DNA of 64,000 nt from Haladaptatus caseinilyticus. Lineage in GTDB: Archaea; Halobacteriota; Halobacteria; Halobacteriales; Haladaptataceae. Both the position numbers and the translations under genes were made by a program. Numbering within the stretch: the first letter of the stretch is position 1; every line of letters starts with the position of its first letter. The stretch spans positions 744,001 through 808,000 of the forward strand of contig NZ_CP111036.1 of NCBI RefSeq assembly GCF_026248685.1. The letters are read 5' to 3'. Under the pieces are notes generated by a model. That model searched no databases. It worked only from the letters and a program-made list of their open reading frames with translations, and had not been told where the DNA came from. Below, in pieces: positions 34,556 through 43,823 of this stretch.

Positions 34556-34807
34556 TTATGCGGGAGCCACGCGCCACGTGGTCGCACTCGTGTACGACCA
34601 CTTTTCGACTTCGAGCTCAGCGCAATCGGTCAGTTTCACCATCAGCGCACCGATCTCTTTGGCGGAGAGGTCGACTTCGTCCGCGATGAACTTGCTTTTG
34701 AAGTACATCTCTCCATCGCTCGCTTTCTCGCACAGGTACTGCTTGAGTCGGTCTTCCTTGGATTCCGGTTCAGGGCTTTCAGGGGCGATTTGCGTGGTAG
34801 CGCTCAT
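34556..34807 (-). CDS. Small conserved haloarchaeal protein (DUF7123-like)
   Basis: 83 aa. A polar N-terminus is followed by a compact winged-helix-like pattern KSKFIADEVDLSAKEIGALMV and a wing EVEKWSYTSATTWRVA. This may be a small DNA-binding or regulatory protein; I recall the family as DUF7123, function unknown. A TATA-like TTATAA at about 34845 on the minus strand lies about 35 nt before the ATG. Confidence 0.65.
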   Translation of the reverse strand: MSATTQIAPESPEPESKEDRLKQYLCEKASDGEMYFKSKFIADEVDLSAKEIGALMVKLTDCAELEVEKWSYTSATTWRVAPA

Positions 34808-35051
34808 GTGCTGACTCCACTTCGCCCATGGAGAGGAGGGATGTTATAAAGGGAGGAAGCTTAGGGTGGTTTCGGGAATCTTCAGCACTTTCGAGCGGAA
34901 AGTGACGTGAACGCGGGTGAAAGTGACATTTCACGAAGTATTCAAAAACGCTTAGAATGTTTAAAAGCCCCTCTCGTTTTTTATTTCCCGAATCTAGAAA
35001 CTGTCGTCGAATGGGTCGAAAAGCGTGATCAGTCCCACCGATACCGTCGGT

Positions 35052-35861
35052 CTATCGCTCGTGAACCCAGAACTGTTCGTCGGTGGTCACCTCTTTTTTG
35101 AAAATCGGTACCTCCGCTTTTAAACGATTGATACCATCCTCGACGGTTCGAAACGCCTCTTCGCGGTGACCAGCGAGCACGACGACGAAAACGATATCCT
35201 CACCGTATTCGATGACCCCCGTTCGGTGGTGCAGTAGAACGGTGAAAACCCCGTCACGCGTTTCGAGTTCGTCACGAATGGTGTTCAGTTTCGTCTGTGC
35301 GACCCCGTCGTATATCTCGAATTCGAGGGATTCGGTCGGTGTATCGTCGTCACTGTCCTTAGCCCGGACGCGCCCCGTGAACGTCGCAATCGCACCCGAG
35401 CGTTCCGCATTCGGCGAGCGTTTCGCGCGCTCAACGAGGGATTCGAGGGTTTCGTACTCCTCGACAGCTGCCAGTGCATCGCAAACAGCCTCGACGTCGA
35501 GGCCGTCCGCGTCGGTTGCGACGAGCGTTTCGCCAGCGAAGTCGGTGTCGTCGAGGGAAACCGTCGGTATATCCGCGGCTGGAAAGCCGGAAACGACCGC
35601 ATAGTCGTTCTCCGGTGCGAGTTCGTCGAGTACATCGGAGAGCGAGCGGTTCCCACCGCGGGCACACCACCCGTTCTCACCGAGTTCGACCGTCGTCGAG
35701 TGAGACGAATTCGGCGAATCAAACCCGTTTGCCGAACGGGTCGAATCGGTCGATACCGACGACGAGGTAACGACGGCCACTCGACCACGTTTTCCGAGCT
35801 GATTCGCGAGTCGGTCTGCAACTCCCCCCGACTCGTCTCCGACGATACCCAGTATCTTCAT
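35052..35861 (-). CDS. moaE: MobB-like/MoaE fusion: molybdopterin synthase catalytic subunit
   Basis: 269 aa. Residues about 1-120 resemble MobB, but the P-loop region reads GIVGDESGGVADRL and lacks the P-loop Lys, so nucleotide binding may be lost. Residues about 140-269 are MoaE: GAIATFTGRVRA, HRTGVIEYGED and LAGHREEAFRTVE, then FKKEV. MoaE inserts sulfur from a MoaD-type carrier into precursor Z to make molybdopterin. In haloarchaea the carrier is SAMP1, encoded here at 6081-6356. It is divergent from pyrH. Confidence 0.88.
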   Translation of the reverse strand: MKILGIVGDESGGVADRLANQLGKRGRVAVVTSSSVSTDSTRSANGFDSPNSSHSTTVELGENGWCARGGNRSLSDVLDELAPENDYAVVSGFPAADIPTVSLDDTDFAGETLVATDADGLDVEAVCDALAAVEEYETLESLVERAKRSPNAERSGAIATFTGRVRAKDSDDDTPTESLEFEIYDGVAQTKLNTIRDELETRDGVFTVLLHHRTGVIEYGEDIVFVVVLAGHREEAFRTVEDGINRLKAEVPIFKKEVTTDEQFWVHER

Positions 35862-35948
35862 GCGCGTAATGGAGATGGCGAGGCGCTTTTACCCTTCGGT
35901 CGGAAGTTGAGAACGCTTAAGGCTGCGTCCCCGTAAGTCGGCCATAGT

Positions 35949-36668
35949 ATGAAGGTCGTCGTTTCTATCGGCGGGAGCGTACTCGCGCCGGACCTCGAAT
36001 CCCAGCGCGTCCGTGGCCATGCCGAAGTCATCGAATCGCTCGCAAAAGAGGGGTGCACCATTGGTGCCGTCGTCGGTGGTGGCGGTGTCGCGCGGGAGTA
36101 TATCGGCGCGGCGCGTAACCTCGGCGCAAACGAAATCGAACTGGACGATATCGGTATCGACGTGACGCGGCTCAACGCTCGCCTGCTCATCGCAGCACTC
36201 GGCGAGCAAGCTGCACCGAGTCCCGCCGAGACGTACGAAAAAGCGGGAACGGCGATGCACCGTGGCGATATCGCCGTGATGGGCGGCGTGATGCCCGGCC
36301 AAACGACCGACGCCGTGAGCGCGGCGCTGGCGGAGTACACCAACGCCGACCTGCTCGTTTACGCGACGAGCGTCAACGGCGTGTTTAGCGACGACCCCAA
36401 CGAAGTAGACGACGCGACAAAATACGACGAACTGTCCGCCGGTGAACTCGTCGATGTCATCGCCGACCTCGAAATGACCGCAGGAAGCTCTTCGCCGGTC
36501 GATCTGCTGGCCGCAAAGCTCATCGAACGATCGGGCGTCAGAACCATCGTCCTCGACGGCACGGAGCCGGAGCGAATCGCGGACGCGGTGCTCAGCGGAG
36601 ACCATAGCGGGACCGATATCATCCCGGAGGGCACCGACGACGAGATGACCTACTGGGTACAAGGATGA
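35949..36668 (+). CDS. pyrH: UMP kinase
   Basis: 239 aa amino-acid kinase-fold enzyme that phosphorylates UMP to UDP. Visible motifs: KVVVSIGGSVLAP at the N-terminus, VVGGGGVAREYIGAAR (about 41-56), and VYATSVNGVFSDDPN (about 136-150). It overlaps lysS by 4 nt (ATGA), so the two are translationally coupled. Confidence 0.93.
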   Translation: MKVVVSIGGSVLAPDLESQRVRGHAEVIESLAKEGCTIGAVVGGGGVAREYIGAARNLGANEIELDDIGIDVTRLNARLLIAALGEQAAPSPAETYEKAGTAMHRGDIAVMGGVMPGQTTDAVSAALAEYTNADLLVYATSVNGVFSDDPNEVDDATKYDELSAGELVDVIADLEMTAGSSSPVDLLAAKLIERSGVRTIVLDGTEPERIADAVLSGDHSGTDIIPEGTDDEMTYWVQG

Positions 36669-38317
36669 GCACGGGCACAGCACCAGTCGATGAGCGTGAC
36701 GAGGGGGGAGCCGACCACCACGTCTTCTGGGCTGACGAAGTCGCCGACCGGATCGAAGCACGCGACCCGGATGACCCCATCATCATCAAGGGTGGAATCT
36801 CTCCATCGGGGGTTCCGCACCTCGGCAACGTCAACGAGATCATGCGCGGCTACTTCGTCGCCCAGGTGCTGCGTGACAGAGATCACGAAGTGAGACAAGT
36901 GTTCACCGCGGACGACCGCGACCCACTACGGAAACTACCACGAAAGCTCGCCGACTTGGACGGCAGCATCGTCGATCTGGGTGACGTGAACGCCGGTGCA
37001 CTCGGTCGTAATCTCGGCAAGCCGTACACTGACATTCCGGACCCGTTCGACTGCTGTGGTTCCTACGGCGAGCATTTCTCGAACCTCATCCAGCAGAGCG
37101 CGGATTTGCTCGGCGTTCCAATCGACGTGATGTCGAACACCGAGATGTACGAGTCAGGTGCATTAGAGGACGTAACCCGTGAACTCCTGACGAACGCCGA
37201 GACGGCACGAGACGTGCTGGCCGAATATCAGGACAAGGTGGATGGCGAGTACATCCCGTTCAATCCCATCTGTGAGGAGTGTGGGAAGGTTACCGAGACG
37301 GTCACTGATTTCGATGTCGAAAACGGGACCGTCGAATACGTTTGCACCGACCTGAAGGCCGGCGACAACACCATCGACGGCTGTGGTCACGAAGGCACCG
37401 CAACACTCCGCGAAGGGAAACTGCCGTGGCGATTCGAATGGCCAGCCCAATGGAAGACGCTCGACGTCGATTTCGAACCGTTCGGCAAGGACCACGCGGA
37501 GGGGTCGTGGCCGAGCGGCGAGGATATCGCCCGGAACGTCATGGATTTCGAACCACCGGTTCCGATGACCTACGAGTGGTTCACCCTCAACGGGAAGCCG
37601 TTTTCCTCCTCGGAGGGAAACATCGTGCTCGTTTCCGAGGTGCTGGAACTACTCGAACCCGAAGTACTCCGGTACTTTTTCACCAAAGACCCGAACAAGG
37701 CGCGCGACTTCGACATTGGCCGCCTCGACCTGCTCGTGGACGAGTTCGACCGATTCGAGCGAATCTACTTCGGCGAGGAGAACGCCGACGAGCGGGAAAC
37801 CGCACTCGCCGAGCGAATTTACCCGATGGTCGTGAGCGAGATTCGACCCGAGCGGATCCGAATCCCATACACGTTCGCCGCCATTCTGGGAATGACCGAC
37901 GACCCCGAACTCCGAGAGGAGATCGCGCGAAAGGAGGGACACATTCCCGACGATGCGCCGGACTGGGCAGTCGAGGAGGCGCTCGCGCGAGTCGAACGAG
38001 CGCAGACGTGGGCACAGCGAACGAGCAACGAATACGACTACGACCTGAAGCGAACGGAGATGCCCGAGGCGGCGATAAATGCCGAGACGGCGACCGCGCT
38101 CGACGAGCTCGCGGATTTCATCGAAGCGGGCCACGACGGCGATGAAATCCAAGAAGAGATATACGAGACCGCAAAGCGCCACGATATCGATATGGGTGAG
38201 TTCTTTGGAACGGGCTATCGCCTCTTTTTCGACGAGGACCAGGGGCCAAAACTCGGACCGTTCCTCTCGAATTTGGATCGGGAGTTCGTGCTCCGCCGAC
38301 TGCGACGGGAAGGATAA
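36665..38317 (+). CDS. lysS: Lysyl-tRNA synthetase, class I
   Basis: 550 aa. HIGH-type signature PSGVPHLGN (47-55) and KMSKS-type signature PFSSSEGN (about 313-320). This is the archaeal class I LysRS, unrelated to bacterial class II. A Cys-rich segment (CEECG, then CTDLKAGDNTIDGCGHEGT) would form a zinc site. The start is coupled to pyrH. A T-tract (38327-38332) follows the stop as probable terminator. Confidence 0.94.
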   Translation: MSTGTAPVDERDEGGADHHVFWADEVADRIEARDPDDPIIIKGGISPSGVPHLGNVNEIMRGYFVAQVLRDRDHEVRQVFTADDRDPLRKLPRKLADLDGSIVDLGDVNAGALGRNLGKPYTDIPDPFDCCGSYGEHFSNLIQQSADLLGVPIDVMSNTEMYESGALEDVTRELLTNAETARDVLAEYQDKVDGEYIPFNPICEECGKVTETVTDFDVENGTVEYVCTDLKAGDNTIDGCGHEGTATLREGKLPWRFEWPAQWKTLDVDFEPFGKDHAEGSWPSGEDIARNVMDFEPPVPMTYEWFTLNGKPFSSSEGNIVLVSEVLELLEPEVLRYFFTKDPNKARDFDIGRLDLLVDEFDRFERIYFGEENADERETALAERIYPMVVSEIRPERIRIPYTFAAILGMTDDPELREEIARKEGHIPDDAPDWAVEEALARVERAQTWAQRTSNEYDYDLKRTEMPEAAINAETATALDELADFIEAGHDGDEIQEEIYETAKRHDIDMGEFFGTGYRLFFDEDQGPKLGPFLSNLDREFVLRRLRREG

Positions 38318-38326
38318 CCGGAGACG

Positions 38327-38332
38327 TTTTTT
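38327..38332 (+). terminator. T-tract terminator after lysS
   Basis: A run of six T begins 9 nt after the lysS stop codon. Intrinsic termination in archaea needs only such T-tracts. Confidence 0.4.
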
Positions 38333-38490
38333 ACGAGTCCCCTAATCGCCAGCAGAGTTAATAGTGCTGGCAAATATAAACCTACTACCTCCGCATAATA
38401 GGTGCATAACAAAGTACCCACATGTGTTATAGAGAGGTGTAAAGTCCATCTGGCGACCAATCTCGTCAGCGACTGAACGGAGATATTACC

Positions 38491-38784
38491 ATGGCCCTGA
38501 TAGAACTCAATCTAGAAAAGCCAGCACTGAAACGGACCGAGCTCGTTAAGGAAACCGAAGTCGAGGAAACCGAGACGACGGAAGAGGTGGATGCGGAAGT
38601 CGAAGAGGAGGAACTCGAGGAGACGAAAGGTCGCGGCAAAGCTAAAACGTTTGTCCGCCGCGCCGCAGTTCTCGGCGGTACCGCCGCCGGAATCGCGGCT
38701 GCACGGAAATTCCAGCAGAAACGTCAGAGCAAGAAGGATGCCGAGCAGCAGGACTTCGAAGAAGACTGGCAGACCGCCGAATAA
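38491..38784 (+). CDS. Small acidic protein with single hydrophobic helix
   Basis: 97 aa. An acidic N-terminal half (EETEVEETETTEEVDAE) is followed by basic TKGRGKAKTFVRR, a hydrophobic/glycine stretch VLGGTAAGIAAARK and a charged C-terminus. A GGAG-like ribosome site precedes the ATG. No domain recognised; the layout suggests a peripheral membrane or DNA-associated protein. It sits between lysS and a site-2 protease. Confidence 0.6.
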   Translation: MALIELNLEKPALKRTELVKETEVEETETTEEVDAEVEEEELEETKGRGKAKTFVRRAAVLGGTAAGIAAARKFQQKRQSKKDAEQQDFEEDWQTAE

Positions 38785-38848
38785 CGCACCTTCCTTTTTC
38801 GCGTTCGTTCCCAAACGCCTTTGAGCGACGCGAACCTTTCTGTTGCCA

Positions 38849-40681
38849 ATGGATACGATTGTGTGGGTGGTTATCGGAATTACAGCCTACTGGTTTGCCC
38901 TTCTCGCACTCCGGGCAAACGATATGCTGCCGTCGTATCTCGGTATGCAGGGGCCGATTCTGACGCTACACACCCAGAGAGGAAAGAAACTGCTCGACCG
39001 TCTCGCTCGACCGAAACGGTTCTGGCGAGCGTGGGGGAACTTCGGTCTCGGCATCGCGTTAGTCGTGATGGTCGGGACCTTCCTCGTGCTCGTCCTGCAG
39101 GCGATTACCATCGTACAGAAGCCGCCGGAGCCGACAGCAGTCACGCAACCGCGCAACGTACTCGTCATCCCCGGCGTCAACGACTTCCTGCCGCTTTCGG
39201 TCGCCCCCGAAATCCTGTTCGGCCTCCTCGTCGGATTGGTCGTTCACGAGGGAGGACACGGCATCTTCTGCCGCGTCGAGGATATCGAAATCAAATCGAT
39301 GGGGCTGGCACTGTTCACGATTCTCCCCATCGGCGCGTTCGTCGAACCCGACGAAGAGAACCGGAGAAAAGCGGATAGAGGCGGCCAAAGTCGGATGTTT
39401 GCGGCCGGCGTGACGAACAACTTCGCGGTGACGATCCTCGCGTTCATGCTCCTCTTCGGCCCGGTGATGGGTTCGATAACCGTCGCATCGGGTGCGGCGG
39501 TCGGCGGCGTGTTCGACGGGTCGGCCGCGGATGATGCGGGTATCCAACGTGGCGATCGAATCGTCGGTGTAAACGGAACCTCCGTCGAGAGCAACGGCGA
39601 CCTCCACGACAAACTGGCGAACATCGAAAGCAGAACGGTTCCGGTTACCGTCGAACGCGGCGACGAGGAGCGACAGACGACTATCGAACGTTCCTTACTC
39701 GTCACCGCGATCGCGAAAGCCTCCCCTTTCGCATCGGATGGACAGAACTCGGGCAAGCCAGCGATCGACACAAGCGAAAACATCACCGCCGTGAACGGGA
39801 CCACCGTGTATACGGAACGGGCATTGGAACGTGAACTCGCCGACCGAAAAATCGCCACGCTGACCGCCAATGGCGAGAACGTGACTGGCCCGATCGGTGC
39901 GCTCTCAACCGTCCAAGCGGGCGGTCCGATGAGCACGGTCGGTGGAGTGAGCAAAGGCGACTCGCTCGTCATCACGGCTATCGACGGCGAGCGAATCGTC
40001 AACAGCAGCGACCTGAGTAGTACGCTGAACGGATACGAGGCGGGAGAGACCGTCACCATCGAAGCGTTCACGAAAAACGATGGGTCCTACCAGCGCGCCA
40101 CCTACGACGTGACCCTCGGCGAGAACAGTGACGGCGGAGCTATCGTCGGTATCCTCGTCTCACCAGGAACGTCCGGCATCACGGCCAGTGGGTTCGGGAC
40201 GAAACTGTATCCGGCCGAGACGTTCCGGGACCTCGTTGCCGGGCAGTTCGTTTCCGTCTTCGGTGGCGGTGGCAACGGCCCACTCACTGCCTTCCTGCTG
40301 GGTATCGCCGGAACACTTCTCCTGCCTTTCGCCAGCCTCTCGATGCCCGTCGGCTACAACTTCGCCGGGTTCGTCGCGTGGAACGCCAACTTCTACACGG
40401 TGCAGGGACCACTTTCGGGACTGGGTGGAGGCGTATTCTTGATTGCGAACGCCCTGTTCTGGACGGGATGGATAAACCTCAACCTCGGCTTCTTCAACTG
40501 CATTCCGGCGTTCCCGCTGGATGGAGGACACCTCCTCCGGATGGGTTCGGAAGCCGTCGTTTCGCGACTCCCGACGAGTCAAGGAAGACAGGTTACGACG
40601 ATGATAACGACGACCGTCGGCCTGACGATGCTGGCCAGCCTCATCCTGATGATATTCGGCCCACGCCTGTTGGCCGGATAG
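38849..40681 (+). CDS. Site-2 protease family protein with two PDZ domains
   Basis: 610 aa. Membrane helices flank a zinc motif VVHEGGHGIF (HExxH variant, His133-His137). Two PDZ-like regions lie at about 215-280 (DDAGIQRGDRIVGVNG) and 335-410 (VGGVSKGDSLVITAIDG). The second catalytic motif CIPAFPLDGGHLLRMG is near the C-terminus. This is the S2P/RseP plan and differs from the shorter M50 protease at 32150. ATG 38849 is used; a TTG two codons upstream is the alternative. Confidence 0.9.
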   Translation: MDTIVWVVIGITAYWFALLALRANDMLPSYLGMQGPILTLHTQRGKKLLDRLARPKRFWRAWGNFGLGIALVVMVGTFLVLVLQAITIVQKPPEPTAVTQPRNVLVIPGVNDFLPLSVAPEILFGLLVGLVVHEGGHGIFCRVEDIEIKSMGLALFTILPIGAFVEPDEENRRKADRGGQSRMFAAGVTNNFAVTILAFMLLFGPVMGSITVASGAAVGGVFDGSAADDAGIQRGDRIVGVNGTSVESNGDLHDKLANIESRTVPVTVERGDEERQTTIERSLLVTAIAKASPFASDGQNSGKPAIDTSENITAVNGTTVYTERALERELADRKIATLTANGENVTGPIGALSTVQAGGPMSTVGGVSKGDSLVITAIDGERIVNSSDLSSTLNGYEAGETVTIEAFTKNDGSYQRATYDVTLGENSDGGAIVGILVSPGTSGITASGFGTKLYPAETFRDLVAGQFVSVFGGGGNGPLTAFLLGIAGTLLLPFASLSMPVGYNFAGFVAWNANFYTVQGPLSGLGGGVFLIANALFWTGWINLNLGFFNCIPAFPLDGGHLLRMGSEAVVSRLPTSQGRQVTTMITTTVGLTMLASLILMIFGPRLLAG

Positions 40682-40749
40682 GCTCGGAGTCGGTTCCACG
40701 TTACTGGTTTTTCACTGACCGAAACGAACGGATGGCAACGCGAGCGAGA

Positions 40750-41226
40750 CTACGCTTCGTCTTCGACCTCGGGAAAACAGTTGAACTCGATAGTGACGGA
40801 GTCAACGGCCTTTTCGTTCGTATCGACGACGACCACGCGATATTGGCCGTGAAACGGGCGATGGCCGAGGTGCTGTTCGTACTGGAGTTGACCTTCGTTT
40901 ACACCGACTTTGTTCGCCATCAGGTCGGCATCGTCGGCCGAAACCGGAATCGAATGAGCGAGTTCGTCCGCGATATCGTACACCCGAATCGTGTCGATAT
41001 CGTATCGTTTCACGTCTTCGACGGACAGCGGAACCACGAGCCTGACCGTATCGTCTTCGACGGTTCCCCTCGCGCCGTTGTCCAACGCGTCACCATCCCC
41101 ATGGGAAAGCGCGTGCGAGTGACAATCGACCGTATCCGAGCCACCGGAGTTTGATCCGCTACAGCCAGCTAGTCCAGCCATCGTTCCACACCCGAGACTG
41201 GTTAGCAGTCGTCGTCTGGAGGGCAT
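40750..41226 (-). CDS. Tat-dependent lipoprotein, unknown function
   Basis: 158 aa. Begins MPSRRRLLTSLGCGTMAGLAGCSGS: twin Arg, short hydrophobic segment and lipobox LAGC, with the Cys near residue 22 as lipidation site. The mature part is acidic with a His-rich segment (CHSHALSHGDGD) near its start. It is a membrane-anchored extracellular protein. No domain recognised. Confidence 0.7.
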   Translation of the reverse strand: MPSRRRLLTSLGCGTMAGLAGCSGSNSGGSDTVDCHSHALSHGDGDALDNGARGTVEDDTVRLVVPLSVEDVKRYDIDTIRVYDIADELAHSIPVSADDADLMANKVGVNEGQLQYEQHLGHRPFHGQYRVVVVDTNEKAVDSVTIEFNCFPEVEDEA

Positions 41227-41305
41227 ACAATCATATATCTGAAAGGAGTCGAAATAACTACCGATCGCCGTAGTTCGTGATATCGACGCAACCGAAACTG
41301 ACGGG

Positions 41306-41821
41306 TCAGTCTTCGAGACCCATCCGTTCGTAGAACTCCTCCGGCGTGTCGGGAATCCGCTCGAAGTCGCCGAAGTCGCGTTCGTGGTGTCGAATTATCT
41401 GTTCCAATATCCACGAACTGAACGTCTCGTCGAACTGCCACTCGCCGGCGGGACTTTCGACTTCGAACCGGTCGTCGGTTGCAAACGCGACGTAGACGTG
41501 ATAGAATCCGAGAATTACGTCCGCAAACTCACGGGCTTTCGTTCCGCTCTCCGTTCGCTTTTCTTCGAGTTCCTCGTAGCCCGCGTCGGTGAGTTCGAAA
41601 TACTTCCGGTCGGGTTCGTCCTCACGCTCGATTCGTTCGGCCCATCCTTTCTCCTCGAACTTGTAGAGAATTGGATACACGGAGCCGTAGGATGGTTCCC
41701 AGTGGCCACCGCTAATCTCCCGTATCTCCTTGAGTATTTCGTACCCGTACCGCGGTTTTTTGTCCAGAAGTTCGAGCACGAGATACGATATCAGGCCTTT
41801 CGGCGGGCCACTTTTCCGCAT
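41306..41821 (-). CDS. PadR family transcriptional regulator
   Basis: 171 aa from ATG 41821. PadR winged helix: LISYLVLELLDKKPRYGYEILKEI (helices), GSVYPILYKFEEKGWAER and the wing RKYFELTDAGYEELEE. The C-terminal part (about 90-171) is the dimerisation region. It is divergent from the heme protein gene at 41958 (136 nt apart), which makes that gene a likely target. Upstream codons of the frame, back to 41923, are non-acidic and were not used. Confidence 0.88.
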   Translation of the reverse strand: MRKSGPPKGLISYLVLELLDKKPRYGYEILKEIREISGGHWEPSYGSVYPILYKFEEKGWAERIEREDEPDRKYFELTDAGYEELEEKRTESGTKAREFADVILGFYHVYVAFATDDRFEVESPAGEWQFDETFSSWILEQIIRHHERDFGDFERIPDTPEEFYERMGLED

Positions 41822-41903
41822 TGACAGGGGGTTTAAGTCGTGTTTTTGAAAGGCTTTCGGTCGGAGCGACACTGTCCGCAGTAATATCAATAGCGTCGAT
41901 GTG

Positions 41904-41930
41904 AAAGTTCCGAGGCGACTCAAAAGTTCC
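41904..41930. promoter_or_regulatory. Direct repeat AAAGTTCC x2 between padR and pitA-like gene
   Basis: Two copies of AAAGTTCC (41904-41911 and 41923-41930) are 19 nt apart, start to start, about two helical turns. The second overlaps the expected TATA region 28 nt before the ATG at 41958. They could be operator half-sites for the divergent PadR regulator. Confidence 0.3.
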
Positions 41931-41957
41931 TTGTCCGGTCGCTCCTAACCCCCGCTT

Positions 41958-43466
41958 ATGCCGAGAAAAGTCCCACCGACGCGCGAAGGATGGTACGCAC
42001 TCCACGATTTCCGAACCATCGATTGGAACGCGTGGCGAGACGCTTCCGAGCGAGTTCGAGAGAGCGCACTGACGGACGGCGTCGAGTTCCTTCAGGCGCG
42101 CGAAGATGTCACCGACGCGGACGACGGGTCGTCCGCCGTCTTCAGCGTCATGGGGCACAAGGCCGACCTGCTGGTCGTTCACTTCCGTCCGGAAATGAAC
42201 GACCTCGACACGGCTGAGCGAGCGTTCGAGCGAACCGGGTTCGCCGACTTTACGGAACGAACCGATTCCTACGTCTCCGTGACGGAAGTCGGCGGATACA
42301 CCTCCGATGAGATGGTCAAAGATCCGGACGACATCGAAGACACGGGGATGGCGCGCTACGTGGCGAGCAAACTCTATCCCGACGTTCCAGACGCGGAGTT
42401 CATCTGTTTCTACCCGATGAGCAAACGCCGAACCGGGGAAGACAACTGGTACGACACGCCGTTCGACGAGCGCGCCGAGATGATGTCCAGCCACGGCGAC
42501 ATCGGCAAAGGCTACGCCGGAAAGGTCACCCAGATCATCACCGGAAGCATCGGAATGGACGATTTCGAGTGGGGCGTCGACCTGTTCAGCAATGACCCGA
42601 CCCACATCAAAGACCTGCTGTACGAGATGCGCTTCGACGAGGGAAGTTCGCGCTTCGCGGAGTTCGGGTCGTTCTACTTCGGACGGCGCTTCCCGCCCGA
42701 AGACCTCCCGGCGTTCATGGACGGCCAGGAAGTCCCAGTTCCGGAGGACGCCCATCCCCACGGCGATGCGCACGCACATGGTCACAGCAACGCGGGCACG
42801 AGTCCGCACCACGGTGATGCCCACGGCGAAAGTGGACACGGCGAAGGCGGCCATCACCACGAAAAATCCGGAGACGAGGATGACGAGTCCGAGAACATTC
42901 GCGGCGAACTCGAGGACCTCGACATCTACGCCGGAAAGCCGCACGGCGAGGACGTGTATGCGATGGTGCTCTACTCCGAGGAGGACGCGGACGACCTGTT
43001 CGACGAGGTAGACGGCCTCCGGAAAAACTTCGATCACTACGACACACATGTCAAGACAGCGGTGTACGAAGGCGCCGACCGCTCGGCGGTCGTGAGCATC
43101 TGGAAGACCCAAAGCGCGGCGGAGACGGCGGGCGGTTTCCTCGCGGACCTCCCCGGAATCGTCGCCCGAGCGGGTGATGAGAGCGGATTCGGGACGATGG
43201 GCATGTTCTACACCGTCAAGCCCGACAAACGGGAGGACTTCGTGGACAAGTTCAAAACCGTCGGCGGCGTGCTCGAAGATATGGAGGGTCACTTCGACAC
43301 CGACCTCCTGGCGAACCACGAGGACGAAAACGACATGTTCATTGCCAGCCAGTGGCGCTCGAAGGAGGACGCAATGGCGTTCTTCCGCAGTGACGCCTTC
43401 AGCGACACCGTTAGTTGGGGTCGGGACGTCTTGGCCGACAGGCCTCGACACGTGTTTTTGGCGTAG
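41958..43466 (+). CDS. Chlorite-dismutase-like heme protein fused to ABM domain (PitA/HemQ type)
   Basis: 502 aa. The N-terminal part (about 1-245) is a Cld/HemQ-family domain with the expected His in MMSSHGDIGKGYAGKV and a fold ending in FGRRFPPED. A His-rich linker (about 264-303; DAHPHGDAHAHGH and GESGHGEGGHHHE) leads to a C-terminal ABM-like (antibiotic monooxygenase) domain (about 310-502). Haloferax PitA has a similar fusion. Likely role: late heme synthesis or heme handling; not proven. It is divergent from PadR. Confidence 0.85.
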   Translation: MPRKVPPTREGWYALHDFRTIDWNAWRDASERVRESALTDGVEFLQAREDVTDADDGSSAVFSVMGHKADLLVVHFRPEMNDLDTAERAFERTGFADFTERTDSYVSVTEVGGYTSDEMVKDPDDIEDTGMARYVASKLYPDVPDAEFICFYPMSKRRTGEDNWYDTPFDERAEMMSSHGDIGKGYAGKVTQIITGSIGMDDFEWGVDLFSNDPTHIKDLLYEMRFDEGSSRFAEFGSFYFGRRFPPEDLPAFMDGQEVPVPEDAHPHGDAHAHGHSNAGTSPHHGDAHGESGHGEGGHHHEKSGDEDDESENIRGELEDLDIYAGKPHGEDVYAMVLYSEEDADDLFDEVDGLRKNFDHYDTHVKTAVYEGADRSAVVSIWKTQSAAETAGGFLADLPGIVARAGDESGFGTMGMFYTVKPDKREDFVDKFKTVGGVLEDMEGHFDTDLLANHEDENDMFIASQWRSKEDAMAFFRSDAFSDTVSWGRDVLADRPRHVFLA

Positions 43467-43490
43467 AGAGGGAAGGGATATCATTTCCGA

Positions 43491-43613
43491 ATGATTACCG
43501 CCGAGATGAACATGGGCTGGCAGGCTACCGTTGAACGAGTCGGCAAGGACGGTGCGATTATCGCTGGAATCCTTCTCGTATGGGTCGCATTTCGGGCTTC
43601 GGCGTCTGCCTGA
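43491..43613 (+). CDS. Possible 40-aa membrane microprotein
   Basis: 40 codons from ATG 43491 to TGA 43611. The peptide has a polar start and one hydrophobic helix (AIIAGILLVWVAF). It starts 24 nt after the heme-protein stop codon. It could be a genuine small membrane protein, but there is no recognised homologue and no clear promoter. The remaining gap up to 43823 shows nothing else. Confidence 0.35.
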   Translation: MITAEMNMGWQATVERVGKDGAIIAGILLVWVAFRASASA

Positions 43614-43823
43614 CCTCCGTCGCTTCGATGACCGGAACGCTGGTGTACAAGCTTGGAAAGTGCGGAGTGAAAGTGAACGTGAGCCACAAATAACTACCCA
43701 CGGTCATTCGATTTTCCAGTTGAAACCATGGCCCGAAGAAGTCACACTGCCCGCCGGAACCAAAACCCCCATGCCCTCGGAAGAGTAACTAACCGATAAG
43801 AAAATCGAGGGTGAAATAAGGAT

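Noticed and set aside
34336-34587. Pro/Arg-rich minus-strand frame of 83 codons in the G-rich island
   Set aside because: Its composition simply mirrors the C-rich strand; it overlaps the end of the small DUF7123-like gene and has no domain or acidic bias expected of a haloarchaeal protein.
41712-43484. 590-codon minus-strand frame across the heme-protein gene
   Set aside because: It is antisense to a gene with clear Cld and ABM domains; long antisense frames are expected in GC-rich haloarchaeal codon use.
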